Shown here: positions 1-11,929 of the stretch, one piece after another
Layout: every line of letters starts with the position of its first letter
Numbering within the stretch: the first letter of the stretch is position 1
Assembly: GCA_031216915.1 (NCBI GenBank)
Contig: CM062289.1
Location: forward strand, 445,990,910-446,054,909
DNA: 64,000 nucleotides
Direction of reading: 5' to 3'
DNA from: Pictodentalium vernedei
Lineage: Eukaryota; Mollusca; Scaphopoda; Dentaliida; Dentaliidae
The notes under the pieces: generated by a model
Databases searched by the model: none
Told to the model about the DNA's origin: nothing
Seen by the model: the letters and a program-made list of their open reading frames with translations, nothing else
Made by a program: the position numbers and the translations under genes

Positions 1-880
1 TTTTGGCGGATTTTTTATTTCTATTTTGTTCCATTTCAGTCGGAGCTTCAAGTGTCGAAACGAAAATAGGTGACTTAAGCGACTCAACAAAATAACCCAG
101 TTTGAAAGTAGGTTACCTCGCTTAGGATGCTGAAAATGTATAGACAACAGAAGTATTTTCTAACACTGAATTTTTATTTCATTTTGCTGACGACTGTTAA
201 CTGTTGGGCCGTCTATTCCCAGAAAAACACGAGTGGAATTGAAACACATGAAAAAAAAGGTTTAGTGATGACAAGAAAAGCTTTGTACAGGACACAAGTG
301 TGCATGTGAAGGATCTCGAAAAAGGGGTCCTCCTAAACACCGGAATGACACAAAATGACGCGGAAAGACACTGGAATGCTATAAAAATGATGCGGAATGA
401 CATTTATTTTACAAAATACTCAATCCCAGAATGTATTTTGTTTATTAACTAACAAAGTACCCTCCAAGCAACCTTCTTACATGTGGTCCTGTTCACACTT
501 TCAGACTTAGGAAATTATTAGCTTAGTTGGACTTTGGTGAAAGGCAACCACAGGAGGGTGCTGTGGGATTGGAACGAAGAAGAGGGGAGGGGTCATGAAG
601 GAGAGGGTAGCAGTGTGGGATTTTCAGTCAATAATTACTTTTTTTGACATGGCATAGATGCATCATGGACAACTGGACCTGGATTAATCGGACGTTAATG
701 GAGGACCACAAGCTGAAAATATGAATTGTCGGCAGGGGTGGTACATAAATATTCATAATTTTCCCCACTTGCCTATGAAGTCTCCCTACTTGACTTTGCA
801 GTCTCCCTATTTTTTCTGGAGGGAGACATGAAGTCTCCCTAAAATTCCCCCTAGGCTGGTCCCTGCCACAAGCTGGAGTC
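1..880 (+). other. possible 5' exon of a secreted protein, otherwise unrecognised
   Basis: A pyrimidine-rich tract ending in CAG at about base 40 resembles a splice acceptor. The frame 127-309 opens with Met-rich starts followed by a hydrophobic run (FLTLNFYFILLTTV) and then Cys and polar residues, which looks like a signal peptide. A possible donor (AAG|GTTTAG) lies near 259. No following exon was recognised, so this may be chance. From 310 to 880 I see only AT-rich sequence with a few short repeats of a 'gaagtctccct' word near 780-840. Confidence 0.2.
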
Positions 881-1080
881 ACATTGTGTCTAGCTGAGTT
901 TTACAGGTGGAGGAAATTGGTGTACCTGGAGAGAACCAATAAGCAGTGATGAGTAACTGCCAGACTCTCCAGGAGGGTTTGCATTGGTTTAAAGCAAGTG
1001 TACTATTCATGTGCTTTACACATTGTACATGCTGCCAACAAGCCTGGGCACTCAGGATTACCGATATGTGTCTTTCCCAA
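880..1080 (-). mobile_element. SINE-1 fragment (3' body)
   Basis: Bases 895-1080 align by eye with the body of the tRNA-derived SINE seen complete at 11,530-11,895: the word 'ggtggaggaa', then 'ggagagaacca', then a 'gagtaactgccagactc' block. The tRNA-like head is missing, so this is a truncated, diverged copy. Confidence 0.6.
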
Positions 1081-1085
1081 GAATA

Positions 1086-1506
1086 CAGTAGAATCCTCTT
1101 AATTGAATATCCATTTTGCCAGTGAAAATTATTCAATTAACAGGAGTATACAATTAACCGGGATTTGGTCAGTTTCCTGTGTTCTGGAGGTAAACTGAGC
1201 ATTTATTCTATTATATCTTGTTTGACAGAGCTCATAGAGCTCTGTCAAAGAAGATATAATATAATAAATGCCTGTATTGAGGCCAAAAAGGTTGATAAAT
1301 AAGGGGAATTTGGTGCATGTCACAGTAATTTTTTCGATATATTACACAAATTTATATACAATTAACAGGAATTTACTCTACAACCCATATGCAATTAACA
1401 GATCAAATTTGTACTGAAGGTGTGGTAAATGGTTTTCTGTTTGGAAATTATATTCAATTAACATGGATATACAATTAAGAGATATCCAATTAAGTGGGCT
1501 TCACTG
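1086..1506. mobile_element. Family B pogo/Tigger-like MITE, full copy
   Basis: The element is flanked by TA on both sides (1084-1085 and 1507-1508). Its ends are inverted and related: CAGTAGAATCCTCTTAATTG on the left and, reversed, CAGTGAAGCCCACTTAATTG on the right. CAGT ends plus a TA target fit the pogo/Tigger branch of Tc1/mariner. The centre (about 1200-1262) is a hairpin around GAGCTC. It has no coding capacity. Other copies lie at 15,363-15,774, 29,257-29,453 and 51,060-51,378. Confidence 0.8.
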
Positions 1507-2428
1507 TACTACACAGATGAAGTGGGATAGGATTGAAGCATCACCCTTTTGATCAGAAGTAGGACCTGTGAATAACACATTTTTTTGTCAAATCAAACTT
1601 CAAATCGATTCATGTCTACAATATTAGAAATCAAATAGAACCACAAATCGAATCAGTGTCATTTTTGAAGATGACCAATGGGGGTTGGGGTACTATAAAC
1701 CTGATTTGTTCCGACAGTGATGGCTCATATCTTGACTGATAAAATAATCCAACTGCATCATCAAGGCTTGCTTTCATCAATGGCATGCCTGAAGGCATAC
1801 CTTGATAATGTAGTTGGAATATTACCTTGTAAGGAGTATAGTTCATCATTGACATGGAAACCTTAAATTTGTATTTAACAGTGGTAGGTACTAGTGATAT
1901 TGGAATTAGCATGGCTGGTGACATGAGTGAATATGTTATGTTAATGTATCAGAAGTTACACTCAGTCTTTTATTTCAATATTATTTATGTACGATTTCCA
2001 TCTAAACTATATGTTTTGTGAGGTGGTGAAGATGACTGATACCAAGCTATATTCCTATAAAAAAGATTTGAGAGGAAACAAATTGGGCAGCAGATTTCGA
2101 ATCAAACCAAATATCTACTTAAGATTCAAAATTGAATAAAATTTTGAAGCTTTGCAGGATCCTAATCAGAAGTCCAATGTACTTAACGATGACCCACCGT
2201 GCACCCATTAGGGATATGTAATGGCAATTGTTTACATGTTATGTGTCACTGAATGATATTTTTGCTCACTTATATTTATTTTTTTATTGTTTTGTAGTTA
2301 TATAGTACAAAAGAAGAGAAGAAATACCACAGAAAACTAGCATACCTTAAATTGTATTGGGATGAATGAACTAGACTTAAATAGTGGTTTTATAATGCCT
2401 GCCGTTCTTTCACATCCAGTTATTTTTA
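1507..2428. other. no recognised feature
   Basis: AT-rich intergenic DNA with no supported coding region. Short frames here show no splice-site pairing and no motif I recognise. Confidence 0.5.
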
Positions 2429-2432
2429 TTAA

Positions 2433-2916
2433 CCCTTTACCTAACATGAAAAGCAGACGACACTTGCAAAAAAAAATTCTTGATTAACCCTTTACCCAAC
2501 GCAGACGGTTTCAAAATTTATTATTTTAAATATTATTTTCTAAATTTAAAAAAAAAAAATTCAACAAAACCATATCATGTGACCCCTCTTTGGAACGAGC
2601 TCAATGAGCTCGTTCCAAAGAGGGGTCAGATGATATGGTTTTATGGAAATTTTTCGAAAAATATTTTTTTCAGCTGCTGAATTTGCATATTACGTGTTGG
2701 ATGCGGGCAATTCATTGGGTAAAGGGTTAACTAATTTTTTTCATTTGGTGTCTCAAAAACAGGCTCATTCCAACGAGGGGTCATAACTTATGTTTTTGAG
2801 ACAAAAAATTAAAAAATAATAAAAATTAATTGGCAATTTTTTAGAATAGCACTGGCCGGTTTTGTTATAGTTATTCAAGAAATGTTTTGCAAGTGTCATC
2901 TATTGCTCGTGAAGGG
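2433..2916. mobile_element. Family C TTAA palindromic MITE, interrupted by a family A copy
   Basis: TTAA flanks the element at 2429-2432 and 2917-2920. The ends read CCCTTTACCTAAC and, reversed, CCCTTCACGAGCA (diverged). The core has the family C palindrome based on 'ggtcataac...tatgttttt' arms. A complete family A element (2488-2726) with its own TTAA duplication sits inside the left arm, so C is older than A here. Confidence 0.85.
2488..2726. mobile_element. Family A TTAA palindromic MITE, copy 1 (nested in family C)
   Basis: TTAA duplications lie at 2484-2487 and 2727-2730. The terminal inverted repeat is CCCTTTACCCAACG-like on both ends, and the centre is a long palindrome carrying the word 'catatcatgtgacccc' and its complement around GAGCTC. 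A TTAA target with ends starting CCC fits non-autonomous piggyBac-type elements. No transposase is present in the window, so the superfamily is inferred from the ends. Confidence 0.85.
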
Positions 2917-2934
2917 TTAATTCTCTCCACCCAC

Positions 2935-3105
2935 CCCAAGTGGGAACCCCAGAAAGTGAAGCAGTACTTGTTTCCTGTGGTAAACAAGCTGTTTTATTGG
3001 TAAAATAGGATCCAGTCACCAATGCTTGGGGTGGAAGTCCTCTAAAATAGGCAATAGGGGAATAAACTATTGACTGAACTGGAGTTTATATCTTTGTTTC
3101 ATTCA
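2935..3105 (+). mobile_element. SINE-2 fragment
   Basis: This stretch is the reverse complement of the SINE-2 body seen at 16,255-16,510 and 53,080-53,310. It shares the words 'gtgaagcagt', 'ggatccagtcaccaatgctt' and 'ctattgactgaac'. It carries no tRNA-like promoter boxes. Confidence 0.55.
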
Positions 3106-3109
3106 AGAT

Positions 3110-3535
3110 TAGCCTTTGTACAGAAATATGTGCCCTCAAAGGTCTGTTTCTGACTTTTACGGCCTCAGAACAGGGGCCCTTAACATGCCATCATGAGGAG
3201 GTCCTGTTGACAACAGATAAATTAGGTAGGTAGTGGTTTCTAGTCAAGTCAAGGCTGCCTGTTAAGGCAGCCAAGACTTGACTAGAAACCACTGCTAAGC
3301 CACTGGCCATTTCGAGGCTGTGGGCTGGTGGGTATTGTCCAAGCTAAACACAGCTATACAAACAGAGTTTTATATTGCTTTGAAAAAAGTTGCCTCACAT
3401 GTACTCTTCCAAAAGAACTTACCGGTAGGAAGAATTTATTTTGACAATGTTTTTACATCATTGTTGGCTGTCTGTGTAGGAAGCCATCAATGATGTAAAA
3501 AACTGTTAAGTTATCTGCAGCTGTGTACAATAATA
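3110..3535. repeat. two adjacent foldback elements
   Basis: Bases 3232-3293 form a near-perfect hairpin with stem word GGTTTCTAGTCAAGTC; relatives occur at 46,390-46,440 and 62,930-63,050. Bases 3340-3535 form a second, different foldback with arms around 'catcattg'; a sister copy lies at 10,250-10,440. Neither encodes anything. Confidence 0.6.
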
Positions 3536-3689
3536 TATATTTTTATTATGCCAGCGCTGGAAAGATTATCCAAAGAACATGCATAAGTTGTGACTGAGGA
3601 ATACAGAAACCAGAAACGATAATTGCCAACAGTGACCCTGTATTAAATCATTATTATGCTAGTAAATTTGTTTATCCAATCAAATGAAG

Positions 3690-3785
3690 TTACTAAGAGA
3701 CATAGACTCGGCAATATTAGGTTCAGGACGGCTGAAAAGCACCCAATATTAATTTAATATTAGGTGCCCGTCAGCCATTTTGTTT
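3690..3785. repeat. short palindromic element
   Basis: The words AATATTAGGT and ATGGCTGAC/GGACGGCTGA occur on both sides of a central AATATTAATTTAATATT, giving an imperfect hairpin. The stem resembles the 'aatattaggctcgg' core of the elements at 4342-4484 and 4808-4944. Confidence 0.5.
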
Positions 3786-4341
3786 CATCATTATATCCAC
3801 ACGCCTCAGCTTTTAATTTACATGTACGTACATGCTGCAGCGCAGTCATACAGAAGACCCACCATGGAAAATAGCCTCGTTGTATAAACATTGCATTCGA
3901 TTGAATGAAACTGTTATAATAAAATGCCAAACCAGCCCTTTGAAGATTCTGAAACTTGTGTGGTTAACCAAAAGAAATGACATGCGTAAACTTACTGGAA
4001 ATATGCCTGTGTTTGCAAACTGCCGAGTCGGAAACATTAATATCACCATTAACAAGTAATGAATGAAACTGTTCCCATTTACCTTCTTGAAAGAATTGTT
4101 AATCCATTTGCTCCAGTAGTTTTATTTTTCCAGTACTTAACACTGAATTAAAGTTGTGAATTATTGATATAAATTCCTGTTTATTGAGAAGAAAACTCCA
4201 TTGTTTCAGCGCCTGCTACTAGCGTGACCTTCACATGATGTAAAACCGGGAAATTCCCCGATAGTGATAGCAGAACATTTGCATTAGGAATCTGGGTACA
4301 CTTATGGTTGTGTCTCTTTCAAAGGACTGGCATAATAAATC

Positions 4342-4484
4342 TGTTATGGGGCTTTCAGTGGGTGGATATGGTGTGATATAAGGCTCAGCAAGATCAATAT
4401 TAGGCTCGGCCTTTGGCCTCGCCTAATATTGATCTCACTTCACCTTATATCACACCATATCCGCCCACTGAAAGCCCCATAACT
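4342..4484. repeat. long hairpin element
   Basis: The left arm begins GTTATGGGGCTTTCAGTGGG and the right arm ends with its complement. The arms are about 65-70 bases, nearly perfect, around a short 'ctttgg' loop. It belongs with 4808-4944, which has the same layout but has diverged. Confidence 0.8.
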
Positions 4485-4807
4485 TAAAATGTACTGACAT
4501 TATCAATTGTCACTCTCTTCCATTTTGCTTCTAATGCAAAATGCATGAATTCGGCTAATTGGCACTTTAGAAAGTCGAGTTTCAGTTCACATTGTTGGAA
4601 AACAAGAAGAATTATTGTAAATGTATCCAAAAATGTTGGATGTACTAAACCAATAATTTTTTTTGGTGACCATTAAGATTTTAAATTTCTCTCCTTACAT
4701 TCCATCACTACTCATCTGCTTTTGTAAACAAATGAATGCCGATAGGGAAATTTAATGAAAACATGAAACGGTTTGTAAACTCTTTGTGGTCTGGTGTGCT
4801 AAATATG

Positions 4808-4944
4808 TTACAGGATGTTTAGTTGGCAGATACAGAGATATGAGGCTCAGTGAGAACAATATTAGGCTTGGCTAAAGCCTCACCTAATATTGTTCTCATT
4901 TCTCTTCATGTGATACCATATCTGTCGACTAAACGTATCATAAC
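4808..4944. repeat. long hairpin element, diverged sister of 4342-4484
   Basis: The arms begin GTTACAGGATGTTTAGTTGG and end with its near complement. The inner stem AACAATATTAGGCTTGGC is shared in design with the preceding element, but more mismatches indicate greater age. Confidence 0.7.
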
Positions 4945-7150
4945 TTCTAGAAAACAGTTGTTATTTCTGTAAAAAATATAATCTGAGGCTTTAATAGTCA
5001 AAAAAGAAAAAAAACTGCCAAACAAATTCATAGTGCCGAGGTTAGCTTTTACTGAATATGCACTTATCTTTCTCTACTACAGAAAATATTGTGTAAGCTC
5101 TGTCTTGTGCAGGAGTGGGATCAATTGGATTTGTTAAACTGGTATTTCTCAGTAGGATGAAGAATGAAATTTCAGATGAAAATCATCGTACAATCGTGTT
5201 ATTTTTTGGTGAGGATAAAAATGTTAATTTGTTTATGGAAACATAAATATATTTGAATGTACATATATTACCGACTTGATTTATTATTTATTCTATATAA
5301 AAGAATTGTTTTATTATACCATGTACTGATTCATTATGTTTAATAAATTCATAAAAAATCACTTGATTTCAAAATTTTTCAACTGATACAATGCTGAATT
5401 TGTCTGAATGCAAGTTAGTTTTTTCTTTGAGTTTCAGAGAGATTGTTCAGTAATGGGATTGATGGATTGGATATCCGGTTGTTCCATTCATAAGGGCATT
5501 TTGCCCCCAGTCATATTATCCCAAGTCGTTTTGAACCAGTCTGAACAGAATAGCAGCAGTCACCTCACTGCATAGGACGGTACGCTGTGACAGCATCAAT
5601 TGTGGGGTTGATGCTGTCACAGAGTACTGTCCTATCGGGTGGGGATGTAAAATGGCTGTCCTCTGTGCGGAGAGAGACACTCCGTGCAGGCTAAAGATCC
5701 CTTCGTAGTATTCGAGAAGAGCTAGGCCACGAAATTGCCGCTATGAAGGTCATCTCACACACCTACGCCATTGGGCCAAGAAGAGGCGTTAATATAAGTT
5801 GCATAACTTGTTCGCCAATCCTTGTAAAACAAATAAGATTATAAACTGCATGGTTAATTTAAGAGATCTGAATCCCATTGTTTTAGTTTTAGTGGTATGG
5901 TGTTGACTATTCCTAATTAGAATGTAGGACCCTCACAGAGCACTACATTGGCGAGATGTTAGTCACATTGCAGGGGTGGAGTACATTACTGAATTTGGGT
6001 ATCAGTGAAAGCCTTGTTTGTTACACATCTGCAGTGTTTTGATTGGAATGCACATGAAAGCATGGGCACTCTCCAATAATTTGTAATAAATTTTTTTAAA
6101 ATAAATTCGGACACCAAAAATAATCTAACCCTCAACAAGTTAACTTGAATATGCATGGAGATATTTTTTAAAAACTTTCACGTAACTAAAATAACAAAAT
6201 GCAGGTAGACATACTCAACACACAGCCACTGACTTGGGTATACACATCCTTCATTTTACAGCAGAGCTTATAATTCCGTGAGAATCCAGAATCTGATTCT
6301 CTAAGAATCTTTCCATCTGTTGGACACACCAAAATGAGGCGTAGCAGGATTCTTATTTGGATTATTGCAAAACTGAATGGAATTTATGCCATGTTCATTT
6401 ATGGGTAAGAGGTTTCAAGTTTAGAGGATTTGCAAATCATGTTCCGATTTTCAGATTTCATCACAACAAGGAATATGCCAACTGTGGGAAACTTTAGGTG
6501 GAAATAATAATCCTGACAATAAGCACACCTCTGGTATATGCATAAAACATCCTGTGAAACAAGAAAGTCCTAGCTTGGAAACTGAGAGAAGTTAGCCGGA
6601 CAAACCAAGTACCCTAGATGTGGATGGACAGGGGTAAAACAATATCATCCCCCCCCCGCCACCCCCGACTATTCGTCACGTGAGCATAAAAATAAGTAAA
6701 ACTCAAAAAACTGTTTTTAGTTATTTTATTTCCAGCCATTTCTATTTCTGGCTGTCCATTTATTCACATTTTCCATTCAACTTGATTCAGGAGCTTTTTT
6801 TTTCAACAATTTAGCATCTTTTTCAACATTATGTACATCAACATTCTGACAATACATATATTCTGCACATATACAAATCTCATCTCACAAAAATACATAC
6901 AAAAATAACATAAAATCAACTGTACTTGGAGAAATAAACATACAAGAAAAGTGAACAATGAAATATTTTATAACAAATAAATCGAAAAAAACTTGAGACC
7001 AAATTACATCTCAATGTGAAGATATAATTTAACACTGTTCATATTTAAATTCTCTGCATAATCATTTCATTTGAAATGAAAGCTTAGTGACAAGGTGTAG
7101 ATGACCAGACCATATCAGCCTGGAGTTCAAACCAACGGCTTCAGGTATCA
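4945..7150. other. mostly unrecognised, one hairpin and a poly-C tract
   Basis: A 64-base hairpin (5572-5635) has the stem word CTGTGACAGCATCAA. A C-rich run lies at about 6649-6665. The rest is AT-rich with no supported gene; a scrap of the foldback family H ('gcactctccaataattt') is visible near 6068. Confidence 0.5.
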
Positions 7151-7154
7151 TTAA

Positions 7155-7353
7155 CTCTTTACCTAACGAACCGCCCCCCCCATAATATGCAAACTGCGCA
7201 GTTGAAAAAATTAAATTTTTCAAAATATTTCAACAAAACCATATCATGTGACCCCAGGTCACATGATATGGTTTTGTTGATATTGTTTGAAAAAATTAAA
7301 AAAAACGATATTTAAAATAATAAAGTTTGATATCGTCTGCGTTGGGTAAAAGG
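7155..7353. mobile_element. Family A TTAA palindromic MITE, copy 2
   Basis: TTAA lies at 7151-7154 and 7354-7357. The ends are CTCTTTACCTAACG and, reversed, CCTTTTACCCAACG. The central palindrome lacks the GAGCTC apex seen in other copies: the two CCATATCATGTGACCCC arms meet almost directly. Confidence 0.85.
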
Positions 7354-7357
7354 TTAA

Positions 7358-8935
7358 CTGGTAGTGTGCTAAATTACTTTTCAATAGTCATTTGAGTATT
7401 TTTTTTTCAGATATCACACTACCAGCAAAAGGAACCTTGATTTAGCAAGATATTGCTCTAATTGTTCTGTTGCAATTTATTGGAGAGTGTCAGGTGGCAC
7501 TCTCAAAAAAATTGTAACAAAATAATCTTTTATTAATATTTTTCTTCTACTGCTGAGACAACAACAAATTTGTGAAAACAGTGTTAAGCCACTGTAGTGG
7601 CTTTCAGCACTTTTCAGTAGAGCCACGATAGTGGTTTCCTGCTCCAAACCAGTCAAGAGGATATTCTTTCGTAAAGTACATCAGGTAATCCACCTCATGT
7701 AAATAAGCGATTTGAGGTCATTCAGTAGAGGAAATACCTGGTGTGCTGTGGTAATGATAAAACCGGTGAAGTGCTAAATAATTTTTTGTTGTCAAAATTT
7801 CTTCATGTCTTTGCCTTGTTACAATTTATGGGAAGGTGCCTGCATGCCATCTTCCATAAATTGTAGCAAGGCAAACACAATAATTTCACTTGAAAAGATA
7901 TCATGCACCCCGCAATAATATTTAATTCTTTGTTACCAGTTTAAGCAATGGCGATATCATTCTTTCCAAAGAACTAGTAAAAAAAACAAGCTGCTAAAAT
8001 ACAGAGAAAAAACTACCCCAAAATAGGGTACAGCTTTTCTCTGTTGATCAGTAAGTGAAAGTAGCTGCATGATTAATCTGACCTTGCCTCTTTCAGTATG
8101 ACTTATAAAGAAAATATAATATTCATTTTCACACCTCGCTTATGACCAACCACCTTGTTTCCAAATGAAATATTTTACAAAACAGCAGAATTTAAGTCAA
8201 AAAACAATATCTACATCAAAACAATTTAAACAAATCTGTCCCAAATAAAAAGACCCATTCTCCACTCATTTCCCCACTATGTACAAGCACCATTTTTTTT
8301 TTAAGAATGACAAAAAATATCCTACAAAAAATATACACAACTTATAATGAATGATTGAAATGAATGTTTGTTGTATATTAGGGGTTTTAAGAACACTTTC
8401 AGCATCTATGACTCAACCCCTACACAATTTTCACCTATCACCATTGGTATATATTACTGGGTCTGATAATATCGGTAAGTTGGAAACTGTCTCCTACAGT
8501 GAACAGGTGTTGTTCCACTTTCAATTAGACCTATAGGGAGACAAAGTGGATGTAATTATCCTTAGCCTCTACCTGACCCAAGGGCCAAAAAAGTATGGCA
8601 CTGTTTACAAAATTGCTATTCAAATCTTTATTTCTTCCTCACAAACAAGCTTATGGACCCTCACATGAACAAGCTTGCTGAGCTTTACCAATTAGGGGTC
8701 ACAAGCTGTTTTTGAGGAAAAAACTAAAAAATTATTGTAGTTAAGAACTTTCTTTTGCAAATGTCATCAACTATACATGTTTGTTAACTGGTAGAGTGCT
8801 AAATTATTTTTGGTCATCAAAATTTGTCGACATATCTTTGCCGTGTTAAAATTTATGGGAGAGTGTCCAGGCACTCTCCCATAAATTGCAACAAGGCAAT
8901 TCCTCAAAGACTAAATAATTTTATCCCAAAGATAA
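7358..8935. repeat. cluster of family H foldbacks and a family C fragment
   Basis: Three related foldbacks (about 7440-7700, 7760-7900 and 8785-8935) contain the stem CAATTTATTGGAGAGTG or a variant and its complement; further copies are at 12,230-12,480, 30,590-30,915 and 44,800-45,050. Bases 8640-8790 resemble the family C core (GAGCTT apex, 'aggggtcacaagct'). Between them (7900-8640) nothing is recognised. Confidence 0.55.
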
Positions 8936-9360
8936 TATGAAATACATCCACAGAATATGAAGTCTTGTAGTTGGGTTACCTGCACTTCAAATTAAAGCCC
9001 AAATATGGGCATCCAGCACTCTTCTAGAAACACCTCGTAACTTCAGCCTGTCACAACATCATTCAAGGCATACACTACTGTTCTCAGTGATACAGAATAT
9101 TACCCAACACATGCTCAAAAAGCACTCTCTGTGCTTGATAAAGCCGATTTTCTCGACCCAGTTCACCCTGTACATCATTCCCATCTTAGGTACAAAATCT
9201 GGGAGCATACTACTTGGGCTATATGTTTCCGTGTGCCATTTTGGAAAACTTCAAAGAGAGTGACATGCACATTATAGACTAGTATTCCCAAAGAAATATT
9301 ACTCAAAATAAACCTATATTATGGAGCTCGAACAAGTCTTCAGCAGTTTTAATATGATCT

Positions 9361-9650
9361 AACAAGAGGCCTGCATTGCAAAGCACTACTAATGCCCTGT
9401 CCGCCCAAAAAAATTTCAAGTCGAAAGAGTGAAAAAGGGCCCAACTCGGGAAAAAATGTGTGGAAGAAACTCACACTACACAGGTATCGCTCCCCCATGA
9501 TACTCTATCGCAACACCAAATATCATTCAAATCGAAGTAGCAGTGGCTGAGATACAAGGGAAAATGTTGGTACGGATGGACAAATGAACGAATTGACAGA
9601 TGGACAGAGGTCTCCACTAGATACCCCTTCATCATTTGGAGAGTTCCTAT
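9361..9650 (+). mobile_element. pearl/HINE-like 5' fragment
   Basis: It starts AACAAGAGGCC, the same start as the large pearl-like element at 30,984. It continues with the 'accaaatatcattcaaat' language typical of these arrays and closes with 'ggatggacaaatgaacg...gacagatggacag', a decayed version of the GAC-rich tract that precedes their 3' ends. No terminal hairpin is visible. Confidence 0.5.
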
Positions 9651-10249
9651 AGAACAGAGTGGTGACGCTGAATTAAAATTTAGGCATCAACGAAACTCAG
9701 ATTCCCAACTTGTCTTATTTGTATATGTAGGTACAATGTAATCGAATACAATTTTATTCCTTCAAAACTGCCAGATTTAATGTACCAGCAACGATTATCC
9801 AACTCATCTGTATTGAGTTGATGGAGATACTGTGCTAAATTTAGCTATACTCATCTATGAATCTTCTATCTATGTCAACTTCTTCACAAGGTAAAACAAC
9901 ATGAATGATTTGGAATTATATTCCAAAATGAAAGTTGGGCAAAAAACGACCGGATTATTTATTATTCCATGCCATCTGCACATGCCTGGAATATGCTAAG
10001 TATTCAAGAGTTTCCAATGGAAACATACACCGGGAAAGTTCAGATAATATATTTTATTGAAATATCAACAGTAACAGCACAAGACTACTTCATGAATAGT
10101 GACAGAACAGAGATCAATCTGGGTGGCAAATGTTCCCAAATTCTGACCCGAAAAAAATCTTGCTTCCTTGATTTCGTGGTTATACACGATGCCTACAACA
10201 CAAAGTTCATTCTGGATACTACTTAACCCTCAGGTCCCCATACAGCAAC
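9651..10249. other. no recognised feature
   Basis: AT-rich intergenic DNA. The 85-residue frame at 9969-10,226 shows no motif and no splice context. Confidence 0.5.
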
Positions 10250-10680
10250 AAACAGCCACATTTATATTGCTCTGAAAACATTGTTCCAAGTGTATTCTGC
10301 CTTGATAACATTACTGGTAGGATGCATTTATCTTTTCAGTGTTATTACATCATTGTTTGCTGCATGTACATCATGAATTTGGACAAATAATGTAAAAACA
10401 CTGTTAAGTCACCTGCAGTACTTGTATACACAGTAGTTATTTCTTTTTTTAATTGGGGTTTCAAGACACTTCTGACAGCCAGGATCACCTTGTGTCAGAC
10501 AGTTTTTCAGGTGGAGGAAGCCGGAGTAAGCAGAGAAAACCACCAAGCAGCAGCAAGCAACTGTCTGACTCCCCAATGTACTAACTCCGCTCAAGCAAGG
10601 TTAGCACTGATTGAAGACAAGTGCACCATCGACGTGCAGTACCACTTTGTACACAAGGTCACCGAGCCCCTGCGGTAGTT
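10250..10680. mobile_element. foldback element followed by SINE-1 fragment
   Basis: Bases 10,250-10,440 match the foldback at 3340-3535 (arms around 'tacatcat', 'aaaacactgttaagt'). Bases 10,445-10,680 are a minus-oriented SINE-1 body (words 'ggtggaggaagccggagta', 'gcaccatcgacgtgcagta') without the tRNA-like head. Bases 10,681-11,285 hold nothing recognised. Confidence 0.6.
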
Positions 10681-11285
10681 ATTATCATAAAATTAATCAG
10701 AGGACTTGAGCGTTAACTCATACAAACTGAATGAATATCAAATTATAAAGATTTATCACATAGCAACCATTAGGTTAAAGACTTTTTCCTCTCTCTATTA
10801 TTCAAAACATCAGTGGCAGAACACACTGCTCATTTTACACTGAAGGTGAGTAAACACCACTTCAGTCTTCTAGATGTTGACAAAAACTCCCAATTCAGTT
10901 CTTTACAAATCAAGATTTTCCAATAGAAATAGCCTTGGACCATTTCACTAAAAAGTGGGGAATGAACTATGTGGAAGTTGGCTTCCCTTTGTCTTAATGA
11001 TAAAGTGTGTTTTTGCAGTAAGCTAAAGGGAAAAGTAAAAGAAACAAGATCTGAGAATTGCTTTGTCACATTCTGGGCAGTTCAAATTAACCAAGACCTA
11101 AACACAGAGGAAGAAAAATATATTTAACATCAAATATTTAAATCTAAAAAAAAATGGTGAAACAGGATCTGTCTTGAGCTGAAATAAAATATGATTGAAA
11201 AATATGCAGTGCAAATTCCAATACGGAGAGTGTAGGGTTCTATTGTTTATGTTTGTTCATAGGAATTTAACTGGTACAGTGTTAA

Positions 11286-11905
11286 CCCTTTACCCAACGA
11301 ATCGCCCGCATCCACCCGCGTAATATGCAAATTCAGCAGCTGAAAAAATATTATTTTTCGAAAAATTTCAACAAAACCATATCATGTGACCCCTCTTTGG
11401 AACGAGCTCGTCGAGCTCGTTCCAAAGAGGGGTCACATGATATGGTTTTGTTGAAATTTTTGGAAAAAATTTAAAAAATGGTATTTAAAATAATAAATTT
11501 TTAAATCGTCTGCATTGGGTAAAGGGTTATATTTATTTATTTATTGGTGTTTAAGGTCACATACGTATGCACAATGGCTAATCGTGACAGTTTTACGAGT
11601 GGAGGAAGCCGGAGTACCCGGAGAGAACCACCGAGCAACGACGAGCAGCTGTCAGCTCTCCAACATCGTAACTCTGAACTCTGCACCGCAACACAGGCAG
11701 GGTTAGATTGGTTGAAGACATGCGCACCATCGACGTGTAGTACGCCTCAGTACACAGCGTCATCGTGCCCCCATGTAGGCAATCGGGGTGAAGTGTCTTG
11801 CCCAAGGACACAACGCGGTTGCCCCAGGTGGGATTCGAACCGAGGACCTCTCGGCTTGCAGCCTGCACCTCTACCAACTGAGCCACTGCGCCCCCGGGTA
11901 AAGGG
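11286..11905. mobile_element. Family A TTAA palindromic MITE, copy 3, split by a SINE
   Basis: TTAA lies at 11,282-11,285 and 11,906-11,909. The left part through 11,526 is a complete palindrome with long arms meeting at GAGCTCGTCGAGCTC. The right terminal repeat is duplicated because SINE-1 (11,530-11,895) landed inside it. Without the SINE the element would be about 241 bp, the usual size. Confidence 0.9.
11530..11895 (-). mobile_element. SINE-1, complete tRNA-derived copy
   Basis: Read on the minus strand it starts GGGGGCGCAGTGGCTCAG. A box A (TGGCTCAGTTGG) and a box B (GGTTCGAATCC) at the normal tRNA spacing show an RNA polymerase III promoter. A central domain with TGTCCTTGGGCAAGACACTT follows, then a body, then a tail of AATAAATAAATA repeats. 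A 13-base target duplication, GGGTAAAGGGTTA, flanks it exactly (11,517-11,529 and 11,896-11,908). The central block looks like the conserved domain of metazoan SINE superfamilies; I cannot say which without a search. Confidence 0.92.
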
Positions 11906-11929
11906 TTAAACAAGAGCTTATTGCTGATG

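Noticed and set aside
11820..11895. tRNA gene on the minus strand (box A and box B present)
   Set aside because: It is the head of a SINE with a target duplication, continues into a SINE body, and does not fold as a full tRNA with an acceptor stem.
11544..11913. Open frames of 121 and 106 residues, and 29,403-29,858 (151 residues)
   Set aside because: Both coincide with SINE-1 copies; openness comes from the SINE body, and neither shows a protein motif.
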